Positions 52,740 to 61,333 of a DNA stretch of 64,000 nt are shown here, in pieces. The DNA is from JAWKOK01 sp963848115 (GTDB lineage: Bacteria; Chloroflexota; Anaerolineae; Caldilineales; Caldilineaceae): NCBI GenBank assembly GCA_963848115.1, contig CAWKCP010000016.1, positions 1 to 64,000 on the forward strand. Reading direction: 5' to 3'. Below the pieces are notes generated by a model. That model did not search any database. It worked only from the letters and a program-made list of their open reading frames with translations, and had not been told where the DNA came from. How positions within the stretch are numbered: the stretch's first letter is position 1; each line of letters starts with the position of its first letter. A program made the translations under genes and the position numbers.

Positions 52740-54488
52740 ATGAACTGGCAGTTGCTTTGGTTTGTCCTAGCTGGACTGGTTCTCGGTCTTGCACTCTCTA
52801 CACTGTGGGAATGGTTCTATTTTCGCCGTGAGCGCATGATTGTGCGCGATGAACGGATCACGGAACTGGAGGCCCAACTGCGCGCCTACGAACGACGGGA
52901 GCGGGAAGAGCGAATGGCTGCTCCGCCGTGGACGGCGCCCGGCTATCAGAGTCCGGACGCGCTGCTCGAAAGTGAGCAGATCGAGGAGACTGCCGTCTCG
53001 ATCGCTGAGGATGATCTGGTTGAGTCTTCTGAACTCTTTGACCGGCATCGATATCCAGACGATGAGACTGACGAATTCGAAACTTCCCTTGTCGAAGACG
53101 TGGTTCTTCCAGGTGCAGTCCTGGCGGTCTCGGCAGTGGACGATGCCGAACTTGGCGAGAATCCGGCTGACGAGCCAGTGGCGGACGAAGAGTTGGCGGA
53201 CGAAGAGTTGGCGGACGAAGATCGTCGGGAGGAACCGACTGAGGCGGATCTCTCAGACAACCCTCAAGCCGACACCGACGGCGCCGAAGGTGAAGATCAG
53301 CCGGATTCAACGATTTCCGACAAGATCCTGCCGGCTGCCGTAGGCTTGGCCTCTGCCGGGATCGCGGCTGCCGTTGTGGCGGCACATGAACCGATTGAAC
53401 AATCTGACGATGAATCGGAAGGTGAAGCGGTTGACTCGTCAGAACCTTCGGCGTCCCCTCCCGATTCAGAATCTCCAGAGTCAGATGGCCAGACGGACAC
53501 AATTGATCCCTCGGCCGAAGACGATTCGTCTCATTCTTCTGAGATTGTGGCAGCGGATGAAGAGGAATCCGAGCCTGATGAGGATTTGTCTGAGGAAAGT
53601 GCGCCGAAAGCAGGTATGGTTGACGATGGTTCGGTCGATTCTGAATCAGCCGATGATTCTCATGACGGTTCAACTCAAGCGGATGTCCCGGATAGTCTGC
53701 GATTCGACACACCGGTTGATAGTGAAGAAGAGGGATCGCGGAAGTCCGACAAGGCCCTGACCGGCGCTGCCGTGACTGCAGCGGGGCTCGTTGCGGCTGC
53801 CATAGCAACAGATCAATCAGAAGACGACGAAGAGGCGACGGGAAGCAGCGCAGCAGACGAGGAAGAAACGAAGGCCGAAGACGCGGAAGCGGACCTGACG
53901 ATAACGGATGTGGCAAAAGGCGAACCGGACGATGAGCGTGGTGAAATGCCGGCGCCGGCCCAACAGTCTGCTGCCGTCGAATCAGAGCCGACCGGCGAGC
54001 CCCAAGATCTCGGCGCGGAATCAAAGGTATGGAAGCCCGAGGAGATCCGCGGTCACCCTGACAATTTGTCCCGTGTGAAAGGCGTGGGCAAGGTCTATCG
54101 TCGTCGTCTCTACGCTGCAGGTGTCTTCACCTGGCATCAGCTGAGTCAGATGAGTGCCGATGAGATCAGAGAAATCGTCCATCCGTTTGTCAGTGCCGAT
54201 GTCGACCAGTGGCCACTGCGGGCACGCGAGGCTGCCGAACGCAATGGGCGTGTCGGGGCCCAATATGTAGGACCGCCGCCGGATGATCTAATGGAGATTC
54301 GAGGCATTGGCGCCAACGCCATGCAACGGCTCTACAAGGGCGGCATCTGGTCATTTCCGCAACTTGCCGCCAGCTCACCGGAAGAACTCAAAGCGATCAT
54401 TCCGGTCTCACCCAGCGGCGAAAACATTGACTACGAGCGCTGGATCGAAATTGCAGCGGAGTTGGCCCAGGAACGCGATCGGCACTAG
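52740..54488 (+). CDS. Membrane-anchored acidic protein with C-terminal helix-hairpin-helix pair
   Basis: A 582-residue protein of mosaic make-up. One N-terminal TM (LLWFVLAGLVLGLALSTLW) and a short coiled coil (ERMIVRDERITELEAQLRAY) are followed by about 400 residues rich in Asp, Glu and Ser, including a threefold ELADE repeat (about 53190–53220) and two similar Ala/Gly-rich hydrophobic stretches (LPAAVGLASAGIAAAVVAA, LTGAAVTAAGLVAAAIA). The C-terminus (about 440–580) has two DUF4332/HhH-like units: LSRVKGVGKVYRRRLYAAGV and LMEIRGIGANAMQRLYKGGI. HhH motifs bind nucleic acid non-specifically. ATG 52740 has AGGAG upstream. The function is unknown; envelope–DNA tethering is a guess. Confidence 0.8.
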   Translation: MNWQLLWFVLAGLVLGLALSTLWEWFYFRRERMIVRDERITELEAQLRAYERREREERMAAPPWTAPGYQSPDALLESEQIEETAVSIAEDDLVESSELFDRHRYPDDETDEFETSLVEDVVLPGAVLAVSAVDDAELGENPADEPVADEELADEELADEDRREEPTEADLSDNPQADTDGAEGEDQPDSTISDKILPAAVGLASAGIAAAVVAAHEPIEQSDDESEGEAVDSSEPSASPPDSESPESDGQTDTIDPSAEDDSSHSSEIVAADEEESEPDEDLSEESAPKAGMVDDGSVDSESADDSHDGSTQADVPDSLRFDTPVDSEEEGSRKSDKALTGAAVTAAGLVAAAIATDQSEDDEEATGSSAADEEETKAEDAEADLTITDVAKGEPDDERGEMPAPAQQSAAVESEPTGEPQDLGAESKVWKPEEIRGHPDNLSRVKGVGKVYRRRLYAAGVFTWHQLSQMSADEIREIVHPFVSADVDQWPLRAREAAERNGRVGAQYVGPPPDDLMEIRGIGANAMQRLYKGGIWSFPQLAASSPEELKAIIPVSPSGENIDYERWIEIAAELAQERDRH

Positions 54489-54677
54489 CACGCTGTGGCG
54501 TTGATGGAGAAATGTAGGGCGGGTATCCCTACCCGCCAGAGCCGGGCAGGTAACGATATCTGCCCGGCCGCCAGTGGTCCCAGAGAACCGCTTTTTCGAA
54601 CGCCTGACTTTTGCCCGGTAAACGCTGTCGGTCGCGCTGCCGGCCTGCCTAAGCCACAAACTGGAAAATCTGAGACT

Positions 54678-54803
54678 ATGCCTCGTCAACCTTTTATCCG
54701 GCGCCCGTATATGGAACGGCGACTTGATCGCTGGAAGATACTCGTGCTTGCCTTGCTCTTCATTGTGCTACTCCTCGGCGCGCTCGTCTGGCCGATCTTG
54801 TAG
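54678..54803 (+). CDS. Possible 41-residue membrane peptide
   Basis: MPRQPFIRRPYMERRLDRWK followed by a single hydrophobic helix ILVLALLFIVLLLGALVWPIL. The basic head and clean TM are those of a real small protein, but there is no homology support and no good Shine-Dalgarno site. It ends 20 bases from the convergent kinase gene. Confidence 0.4.
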   Translation: MPRQPFIRRPYMERRLDRWKILVLALLFIVLLLGALVWPIL

Positions 54804-54822
54804 GCCGCAGCAAGACCCATCC

Positions 54823-55764
54823 TCACTCATTGAGCATGCGCAATGCCAGTCGCAGCGCACCGATGACCGGCTGATCCACGGATTGAACCGGCTCCAGTTC
54901 AAGTCCTAGCGCATCGATCTCTGCCAGAAATGTCTGACGAATCAACACCCCTTTTGTGATGACCCCACCGGCAAGCGCCGTCGGAATTGGACTGTCGTAA
55001 CCAATTGCTTGCGCGACCGACCGAACGGTGTTTGCCAGTTCACGGCCTGCCTGCTGAACAATCTCCAGCGCAACAGCATCGCCCTCTTCTGCAGCGGATG
55101 AAACCAGGCGTGCGAGCGCTGCGACCTCAGTGGTCGTGACCCCTTCGTGATAGACTCGATAGAGTAGCCGTTCCGGCTCGTTGAGCGACCAATGCGCGAG
55201 CACAGCCTCTGTGAGGACCGTGTAGGGTCCGCGTCTGTCGTGTGCCCTCATGACGGCACGCAAAGCGGCTCGACCAAGATAGTAGCCGCTGCCGTCATCG
55301 CCCAAAAGGTGGCCCCATCCATCCGATCGTGCCTGTTTGCCTGAAGGATCACAGCCGAAACAGATAGCCCCTGTGCCACATATGAGTGCGATTCCCCAAC
55401 CGTCCGGTGTGCCGGCTGCCAGCACCAGGTGGGCATCGTTGGCAATCATGGCGTTGGTGCCGGGGAGCGTTCGCTCCAACCAAGCTTGTGTCAAAGCCAG
55501 ATCTTCAGGACGGTCGACACCGGAGAGGCCCAGGCAAGCTGCGGCCACCGCTGTGCGCTCCATGTCTGCATCGGAAAATGCCCTGTCGACGGCAAGGGTG
55601 AGTTCGCGTTCCGCATTCGGGATACCGACGGACTGGTGATTGGAAGCGCCCGATGCCCCGCGCCCAATGATTGTACCGTCGCTCCTGGCCAGGAGCGCCG
55701 CGGTTTTGCTGCCGCCGCCGTCGACGGCCAAGACTAGCCGCTCTACGCCTTCTGTGTGTGTCAT
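54823..55764 (-). CDS. BadF/BadG-type N-acetylglucosamine kinase-like protein
   Basis: A 313-residue ASKHA kinase: phosphate-1 motif LAVDGGGSKTAALL, GLSGVDRPED, connecting ICGTGAICFG, and the adenosine motif region LAGGVITKGVL. It aligns with GlcNAc/GlcN kinases of the BcrAD family, which produce GlcNAc-6-phosphate. It is the last gene of the peptidoglycan-recycling operon, behind murQ by 41 bases, so phosphorylation of GlcNAc released from muropeptides is the natural role. Confidence 0.88.
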   Translation of the reverse strand: MTHTEGVERLVLAVDGGGSKTAALLARSDGTIIGRGASGASNHQSVGIPNAERELTLAVDRAFSDADMERTAVAAACLGLSGVDRPEDLALTQAWLERTLPGTNAMIANDAHLVLAAGTPDGWGIALICGTGAICFGCDPSGKQARSDGWGHLLGDDGSGYYLGRAALRAVMRAHDRRGPYTVLTEAVLAHWSLNEPERLLYRVYHEGVTTTEVAALARLVSSAAEEGDAVALEIVQQAGRELANTVRSVAQAIGYDSPIPTALAGGVITKGVLIRQTFLAEIDALGLELEPVQSVDQPVIGALRLALRMLNE

Positions 55765-55805
55765 GACTTCAATTTGCCTCTTGGCTATCTCTGCTCTTGG
55801 CTCTT

Positions 55806-56708
55806 TCAGCGGATCTGGATGGCATCCCGGATCACGTCGCCTGCCTCAGCCAGCCGTTGCCTGGCAAGCGCCGGTTCGATGTCGAGCAGGGCGGCGACGA
55901 TGGCTGTCTTCACTTCATCGTCGCTGGCCTTGAGCAGTCTCGACGCCTCGGGCGCGTCCACGCCTGTGGCCGCCGTGACGATACGCCGGGCACGGTCGCG
56001 CAGTTTGCTGTTGGTGGACTGTACATCGACCATGAGATTGCCGTAAGTTTTGCCTAGCCGGATCATGACGCCGGTCGAAAGCATATTGAGGACAAGTTTC
56101 TGTGCCGTGCCTGCCTTGAGCCGGGTCGAACCGGTTACAACCTCCGGGCCGACGACCGGGACGACGGCAATGTCGGCAGCCGCTTGCATGGGGCTGTCCG
56201 CGTTGCAGGCTACCGCGATGACCAGCGCTCCTTGCTGCCTGGCCTCGGCCATGGCCCCGAGTACAAATGGCGTGCGTCCGCTGGCTGCGATGCCGACCAC
56301 GCTGTCCCGTTCGGATACCTTCAGATCGATCATGGCCTGGCAACCAGCTTCCCGATTGTCCTCTGCGCCTTCGATCGAGTTGGTGAGGGCGTGGGGACCG
56401 CCGGCGATGACACCGACGACAAGATCGGGCGCAGTGCTAAACGTAGGCGGACACTCGGATGCATCGAGCACGCCCAGGCGTCCAGATGTGCCTGCGCCGA
56501 CGTAGATCAAGCGCCCTCCGCGCTGCATGCGCTCGGCGATGGCATCGATGGCCGCGGCGATGCCATTGGCTTGTTCGCCTACGGCCCCCGCGACTTTGGC
56601 ATCCTCAGCGTTGATGATGCGAACCATGTCCAGCGTGGACACGACGTCAATATCTTCCGTGGCCGGGTTGCGTCCTTCTGTCGTTGCTTTTCCTGTGTCG
56701 AAATTCAT
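55806..56708 (-). CDS. murQ: N-acetylmuramic acid 6-phosphate etherase
   Basis: A 300-residue SIS-domain etherase cleaving the lactyl ether of MurNAc-6-phosphate to give GlcNAc-6-phosphate and D-lactate. Seen: TEGRNPATEDID, LIYVGAGTSGRLGVLDASECPPTF, VIAGGPHAL and LVLNMLSTGVMIRLGKTYGN. The ATG at 56708 overlaps the anmK stop as ATGA, giving coupled translation. It acts directly on the AnmK product. Confidence 0.96.
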   Translation of the reverse strand: MNFDTGKATTEGRNPATEDIDVVSTLDMVRIINAEDAKVAGAVGEQANGIAAAIDAIAERMQRGGRLIYVGAGTSGRLGVLDASECPPTFSTAPDLVVGVIAGGPHALTNSIEGAEDNREAGCQAMIDLKVSERDSVVGIAASGRTPFVLGAMAEARQQGALVIAVACNADSPMQAAADIAVVPVVGPEVVTGSTRLKAGTAQKLVLNMLSTGVMIRLGKTYGNLMVDVQSTNSKLRDRARRIVTAATGVDAPEASRLLKASDDEVKTAIVAALLDIEPALARQRLAEAGDVIRDAIQIR

Positions 56709-57946
56709 TGCGTGGATGAACACTCGCTTTCTCGGTTGGGCCAGAGACGGCCCGGGGTGACGGTCCCCATTGGGACGGCATGGGTAGCCCCGGTTGCAGC
56801 GGGCAGATTGCTCGGACGCCCGTACCAGGTCTCGTAGGCAAAGACGGCGAAGGCGATGGCCTCTTTGGCATCGGCCGGCAACCCGGCTTCATCTGTGCTC
56901 AACACCTTGGTTTGGATCGTGCCGTCCGGGTTGAGGTCATCCGACAGCATCTTCATGAGTGTCCTGTTGCGCGCGCCGCCGCCGCTGACAAAGACGGATT
57001 CCGGTCTGTGGGGCAGGAAATCTCGGTAGGCGCGTGCGATGCTCGCGGCGGTGAAAGCCGTGACTGTGGCCACCAGATCGGCGTGGCTAAGGCCAAGCTC
57101 TTGACCTCGTTCCCAGATTCGCTCACCATATTGGCGCCCGAACCGCTCGCGGCCTGTGGTCTTGGGCAACGGCTGGGCCAGATAGGGCTCGCGCATCAGC
57201 TCTTCCAGGAATCCGGCAGCAACCGTTCCGGTCGCCGCAAATGCGCCGTCGTCGTCGTAGGTCACTGCTCCGTTGGTGCAGCGCTGGATGGCGTCGTCGA
57301 TGAGCATGTTGCCTGGGCCGGTGTCGAAGGCCAATGGGTGTGTATCGATGCCGGCTGTCGCCCGGGTTGGCGGGAGATAGGTCACATTGGCGATGCCGCC
57401 GATGTTCTGTGCGGCCCGCGGCTCGGTCGGATGGGCGAGCAGCAACGCATCGAGGAAGGAGACCAGGGGCGCGCCCTGTCCACCGGTAGCCATGTCGCGG
57501 GTGCGGAAGTTGCTGACCGTGGTGATGCCCGTGCGCTCGGCAATCACTGCTGCCTCACCCAGTTGCAGGGTGGATGCGTCCGGTCCGTCGGCGATGTGCC
57601 AGACGGTCTGGCCATGGCTGCCGATCAGATCGATGTCGCCCGGCGCCAGCCCCGCCACTTCGATGACGTGGAGCGCTGCTTCGGCGAAGGCCTCGCCCAG
57701 GGCGAAGTTGAGACTGCACAGCTGATCGACGGTGGCAGTCTGGGGTCGAAAGGCGGCGAAAACCCGTTCACTCAGTTCGTCTGGATAGGATGTTTCGTTC
57801 TTCGCCAGCAGTCGCCAGTTCAGTTCAGGCGGTCTCCCTGAAATCTCGACCACGGCGGCATCGATGCCGTCGGCCGACGTGCCGGACATGAGGCCGACAA
57901 TGGTGAGGGGCGAAGGGTGGGGGGCGTGGGACGGGTTTGTCGTCAT
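56705..57946 (-). CDS. anmK: Anhydro-N-acetylmuramic acid kinase
   Basis: A 413-residue ASKHA kinase converting 1,6-anhydroMurNAc to MurNAc-6-phosphate. Signatures: GLMSGTSADGIDAAVVE, DLIGSHGQTVWH, RTRDMATGGQGAPLV, AAQNIGGIANVTYL, AFDTGPGNMLID and VFVSGGGARNRTLM. It overlaps the preceding hydrolase by ATGA (57946–57943) and murQ by four bases. Its presence implies anhydro-muropeptides, products of lytic transglycosylases, are recycled. Confidence 0.96.
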   Translation of the reverse strand: MTTNPSHAPHPSPLTIVGLMSGTSADGIDAAVVEISGRPPELNWRLLAKNETSYPDELSERVFAAFRPQTATVDQLCSLNFALGEAFAEAALHVIEVAGLAPGDIDLIGSHGQTVWHIADGPDASTLQLGEAAVIAERTGITTVSNFRTRDMATGGQGAPLVSFLDALLLAHPTEPRAAQNIGGIANVTYLPPTRATAGIDTHPLAFDTGPGNMLIDDAIQRCTNGAVTYDDDGAFAATGTVAAGFLEELMREPYLAQPLPKTTGRERFGRQYGERIWERGQELGLSHADLVATVTAFTAASIARAYRDFLPHRPESVFVSGGGARNRTLMKMLSDDLNPDGTIQTKVLSTDEAGLPADAKEAIAFAVFAYETWYGRPSNLPAATGATHAVPMGTVTPGRLWPNRESECSSTQ

Positions 57947-59112
57947 GAGGGTCCCTCTGTTGAGGCGGCGTCGAAGGCTGCGAGAAGCGTGCTGTGGACA
58001 TCGCTGCGCAGTTGCGCGATCTTGCGATCGATTCGACCGTGGTAGACCTCATTGGTCAGCAAGGCGATGACCAGTTCTCGATCCGGGTCAACCCAGAGGG
58101 ATGTGCCGGTGAAACCGGTGTGGCCGAAGGTACCTTCGCTGAATGACCTGTCATCGCCGTCGCCATCGGGGATGGGCGTCCAGAGCACAAAGCCGAGGCC
58201 GCGGCGAACGTCACCTTCTGTGGTTTGCAGACGAGTCATCTCTGTCACGGTCTCTTTCGAGAGTAATGGGCTGCCGCCGTCCAGATACATCTGTCCGAAG
58301 CGGGCAACATCTGTGGCGGTCGAGAAGATGCCGGCGTGGCCTGCGATGCCGTTCAGTCGATAGGCGTTCTCGTCATGGACCTGGCCCACGATGCGTCGAT
58401 TGCGCCAGGTGCAGAATTCGGTGGGCGCGATGTCGGTGGGCATGATGTCAGGCGACGGAAGGCCGTCCTGGATCGGCAGATAGCCTGTCTCTTCCAGCCC
58501 AAGCGGCGCGATCACGAGTGTGTCGACCGCTTCATCCAGACGCTGATCGGCCAAGCGTTCCACAGCCATGCCGAGCAAGATCAGGCCGATATCGCTGTAG
58601 ACGACATGGGTGTTGGGCTGATAGGAGAAGAAGGTGTTGAGGGCCATCTGCCCGGCGGCTTCGACATTGGGCTCACGAAAGAGCGGTCGCCAGGCGGGCA
58701 GACCGCTGCTATGGGTGAGCAGTTGCCGAAAGGTGATGGCGGTAGCGTCGACCGGGTCCGTTGGCCCGTCGATGGCCACAAACTGACCCCAGGCCAGCGG
58801 ATCTTCGTAGGGCTGAACGGGACGAAGCCCGTTGAAGGCCGGCAGCAGAGAGCCGACCGGCTGATCGATCTCGACTCTGCCTGCCTCAACCAGCGTCATG
58901 AATGCGGTCACCACGAAGAGTTTGGTGATCGAGGCCAGCCCGAAGCGGGTACCCAGGGTGATTGCCGGCCGGCGCGTCTCAGGGTCGAGCCAGCCGTAGG
59001 CGTTGGCGGCAATCGTCTGTCCACGTTGCCTGACGACAAGTTGAGCCGCCGGGCAGATGCCGGGCACGACCTGCTGTAGCAGTCTGTCTACGCTAGAAAG
59101 ATTGATGATCAT
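57943..59112 (-). CDS. Serine hydrolase of the β-lactamase (S12) family, AmiE/YbbE-like
   Basis: A 389-residue serine hydrolase with nucleophile motif S61-I-T-K64, Tyr motif VYSDIG and the C-terminal GHTGFTGTS box. The stretch RRIVGQVHDENAYRLNGIAGHAGIF is shared with the AmiE/YbbE branch, whose B. subtilis member is an N-acetylmuramyl-L-alanine amidase encoded with murQ. No signal peptide from ATG 59112, so it would work in the cytoplasm. It is the first gene of the operon, overlapping anmK by four bases, so removal of peptides from MurNAc is the likely role. Confidence 0.85.
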   Translation of the reverse strand: MIINLSSVDRLLQQVVPGICPAAQLVVRQRGQTIAANAYGWLDPETRRPAITLGTRFGLASITKLFVVTAFMTLVEAGRVEIDQPVGSLLPAFNGLRPVQPYEDPLAWGQFVAIDGPTDPVDATAITFRQLLTHSSGLPAWRPLFREPNVEAAGQMALNTFFSYQPNTHVVYSDIGLILLGMAVERLADQRLDEAVDTLVIAPLGLEETGYLPIQDGLPSPDIMPTDIAPTEFCTWRNRRIVGQVHDENAYRLNGIAGHAGIFSTATDVARFGQMYLDGGSPLLSKETVTEMTRLQTTEGDVRRGLGFVLWTPIPDGDGDDRSFSEGTFGHTGFTGTSLWVDPDRELVIALLTNEVYHGRIDRKIAQLRSDVHSTLLAAFDAASTEGPS

Positions 59113-59194
59113 GGTGGGTTCAGTATACCAAACCCATACGCCGAGCCGTAACCGCCGCACAGCGGAGTCTGTAGCTGAAATTGGCCGAATCTTT

Positions 59195-59223
59195 TTGCTT
59201 CCGCTTCGTGATTATGATAGACT
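59195..59223 (+). promoter_or_regulatory. Promoter of tRNA-Lys
   Basis: -35 TTGCTT (59195–59200), 17-base spacer, -10 TAGACT (59218–59223), about 20 bases before the tRNA. The -35 resembles that of tRNA-Val (TTGCTC). Confidence 0.5.
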
Positions 59224-59242
59224 ACTGAGTGCCAATCGTTGT

Positions 59243-59315
<73 letters not shown>

Positions 59316-59328
59316 TAGGTGAGGTGAG

Positions 59329-59366
59329 AGACCGGTGTTCTTCCCGATGAAGAATGCCGGTCTTTT
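59329..59366. terminator. Terminator after tRNA-Lys
   Basis: AGACCGGTGTTCTTC (59329–59343) pairs with GAAGAATGCCGGTCT (59349–59363) save for a central TG/TG mismatch, followed by TTT. It also faces the convergent gene ending at 59370. Confidence 0.85.
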
Positions 59367-59369
59367 GAA

Positions 59370-60677
59370 TTAGTGCGCCGGCAGTTTGCCTTGATTGTTC
59401 GAACGATTTCTGCGAATTAGAGTCTCCAAATAGCGAGACTTCACCTGTTTGCTGGCAAGCACCTGTTTGATGGGCGGCAGCTTCAAGATGACGCCCAGCA
59501 AGCTAGCCAAAGCTCGATGATTTTCCAGAACATGATTGTCGACAATGAGATTCTGCAAGGTCCCGCGCTCGATTGCCATCATGACCACCCGGTGTGCGCC
59601 ATCCAATGGGGTGATGACTCTTTCCGGACGAGACTCTAGGTGAACGCCATCATTTGCACAGGTCCGAACGCAAATACCGCAACCCAGACAGACGTCTTCG
59701 TTGAGTTTCGCCTTCTTTAGCTTTGGCCGATTCGGATCATTGGCTGAAACCAATGTCATCGCTTCTACCGGGCAGACATTTACGCATTTTCCGCACCCAT
59801 TACACTTTTCTTCATCTATCACCGGAAGAAAATTCGTCGTGTGGACAGGGTTCAAAATCGCAAATCGTCGAGCTGCGATCAGGGCTTCACAGCAGCAGCC
59901 GCAACAGTTACACATGAACGCCACATTTTCTCTCACATTTTCGCCAAACTGAACCAGATCATGCTCGTAGGCCTGCTGCAAGAGATCCAGGCCTTCTTGA
60001 ACATCAACCTCACGCGCATTTCCATGTCTGATGAGCGAAGCCGCTGTGCTGTTGAACGTCATGCAAGTATCGAGCGGGGCATCACAGGCCTGGTCCAGAT
60101 GCCCCATTTTGTGCCGACAGTAGCACAGGCCAATGCCCCGATGTGAGGCTGAACGTATCACTTCCGAGGCGCGCTCATAGTCAAGCACTTGCAGTTCATT
60201 CTGGGCCGAAAGTGCGGGCTCGTGAACGAAAGTGCGGCCAAGCTGTGTTTCGCCTCGCGTACATAGCTCCCGGATGAAATCATCTTCCTCATTGATGTAT
60301 TGATAGTACAATTCGCTCAGCACTTTCTGATCGATGTCATCTCGAACACGCATCATTGAAAACTCGAAGAAGCCTGCCATCGGTGGAGGCAAGATGTAGG
60401 TTGTCTCGCCATTCTGCACAATGTCCACAAGGATCGCACGGTCAGCAAGCCCGTCCAGCACTCTTTGCGTACTCGCTGCGTCCATCTTCCATATCCGGCT
60501 AGCCTTTGCTGCTGTAAAGGGCCTGATTGGGAGATGTGACACAAGTTCAGCTTCCTTCTCGCTGAATAGAATTTTCAATATCTCAAATAACATTTCTGAA
60601 GGGGACACCCCTTGAGGGAAGCGGTTGAGCCGGTCAGATAAGCGGGAATAACTTGTCTTGAGTGTCTGATGAGCCAT
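59370..60677 (-). CDS. 4Fe-4S dicluster protein with winged-helix-like N-terminus
   Basis: A 435-residue cytoplasmic protein. Residues about 25–100 read as a winged helix (AAKASRIWKMDAASTQRVLDGLADRAILV). The middle has Cys clusters at GLCYCRHKMGH … ACDAPLDTC and CNCCGCCCEAL. Next come two ferredoxin motifs, CNGCGKCVNVCP and CLGCGICVRTC, for two [4Fe-4S] clusters. A basic tail follows. Related proteins are annotated 4Fe-4S ferredoxin in anaerobes and Chloroflexota, with no firm role; a redox switch or electron carrier fits the composition. No operon partner on the same strand. Confidence 0.85.
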   Translation of the reverse strand: MAHQTLKTSYSRLSDRLNRFPQGVSPSEMLFEILKILFSEKEAELVSHLPIRPFTAAKASRIWKMDAASTQRVLDGLADRAILVDIVQNGETTYILPPPMAGFFEFSMMRVRDDIDQKVLSELYYQYINEEDDFIRELCTRGETQLGRTFVHEPALSAQNELQVLDYERASEVIRSASHRGIGLCYCRHKMGHLDQACDAPLDTCMTFNSTAASLIRHGNAREVDVQEGLDLLQQAYEHDLVQFGENVRENVAFMCNCCGCCCEALIAARRFAILNPVHTTNFLPVIDEEKCNGCGKCVNVCPVEAMTLVSANDPNRPKLKKAKLNEDVCLGCGICVRTCANDGVHLESRPERVITPLDGAHRVVMMAIERGTLQNLIVDNHVLENHRALASLLGVILKLPPIKQVLASKQVKSRYLETLIRRNRSNNQGKLPAH

Positions 60678-61333
60678 GGGACTCTTCCTTCCTTTCCAGC
60701 AGTCAACTTCATGGGAATTGAAGCGGCTATCGGATCGCTATCTGATGTAGCGCAGCATATTGGAAGAGACGACGGACGCCGATGGAAGATGTCGGGATCA
60801 GGGGTCCACCTCCATTGCCTGTGCTGTCGAGATGACCTCCAGTTACTTTATCCGCTCGGTGGCTACAAAGTGGCTACAAAGTGTCTACATCATTTGACGG
60901 AGTGGTCGTCTACACGCTATCTGGACCATTGCAGGCTAGACCCGACCACATAGCGATTCTATGAGTCGAAGAACGATGGTCCACGGGAATTGGCAGAGTG
61001 GCGACATCCCGGGCTGCTGGTTCCAGTGGGCATTTTCAGCTGCCTTTCAGTATGTCCCGACTGTGGGGATGCCATAACTGACGCTATGCTATAGTTGCGA
61101 AACTTCAACCGTGAAAGATGGTTGGGTCTGCGAGCCGGACACTCGATGTCGTTAACATTTGACCGCATAGAACGGTTGAGGTCAGCTGCCTAGCAGCGAG
61201 AAGCGCCCTTAGGCGCCGAGTCTTGAGTTGTGGGACGGCTTCTGCCGTTGGCCGTGGGATTTATCTCGTAATCTGAAATGTCAACGGAACCCAGCGCCGA
61301 CCTTGGACAAACGACAGAGAACGGAGGCAGGAC
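60678..61333. other. 656-base gap, no gene recognised
   Basis: Frames here lack protein-like composition. A short direct repeat GTGGCTACAAA (60859–60869 and 60870–60880, then GTGTCTACA) is present. The promoter of the downstream lipoprotein gene should lie near 61200–61320, but no clear elements were found. Confidence 0.5.

Noticed and set aside
53180..53225. 15-bp tandem repeat as a minisatellite or regulatory repeat
   Set aside because: It lies in frame within the acidic low-complexity region and simply encodes repeated ELADE; no reason to see a separate function.
52858..54024. Long minus-strand reading frame (388 codons) opposite the acidic HhH protein
   Set aside because: It is the antisense shadow of a Glu/Asp/Ser-rich gene; the product is Arg/Pro/Gln-rich low complexity with no start signal or family resemblance.
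56780..57841. 353-codon plus-strand frame opposite anmK
   Set aside because: anmK on the minus strand has complete family motifs; the opposite frame is a by-product of its codon bias.
60669..61168. Two short frames (60669–60953 plus, 60959–61168 minus)
   Set aside because: No Shine-Dalgarno site, no protein-like composition and no family resemblance.
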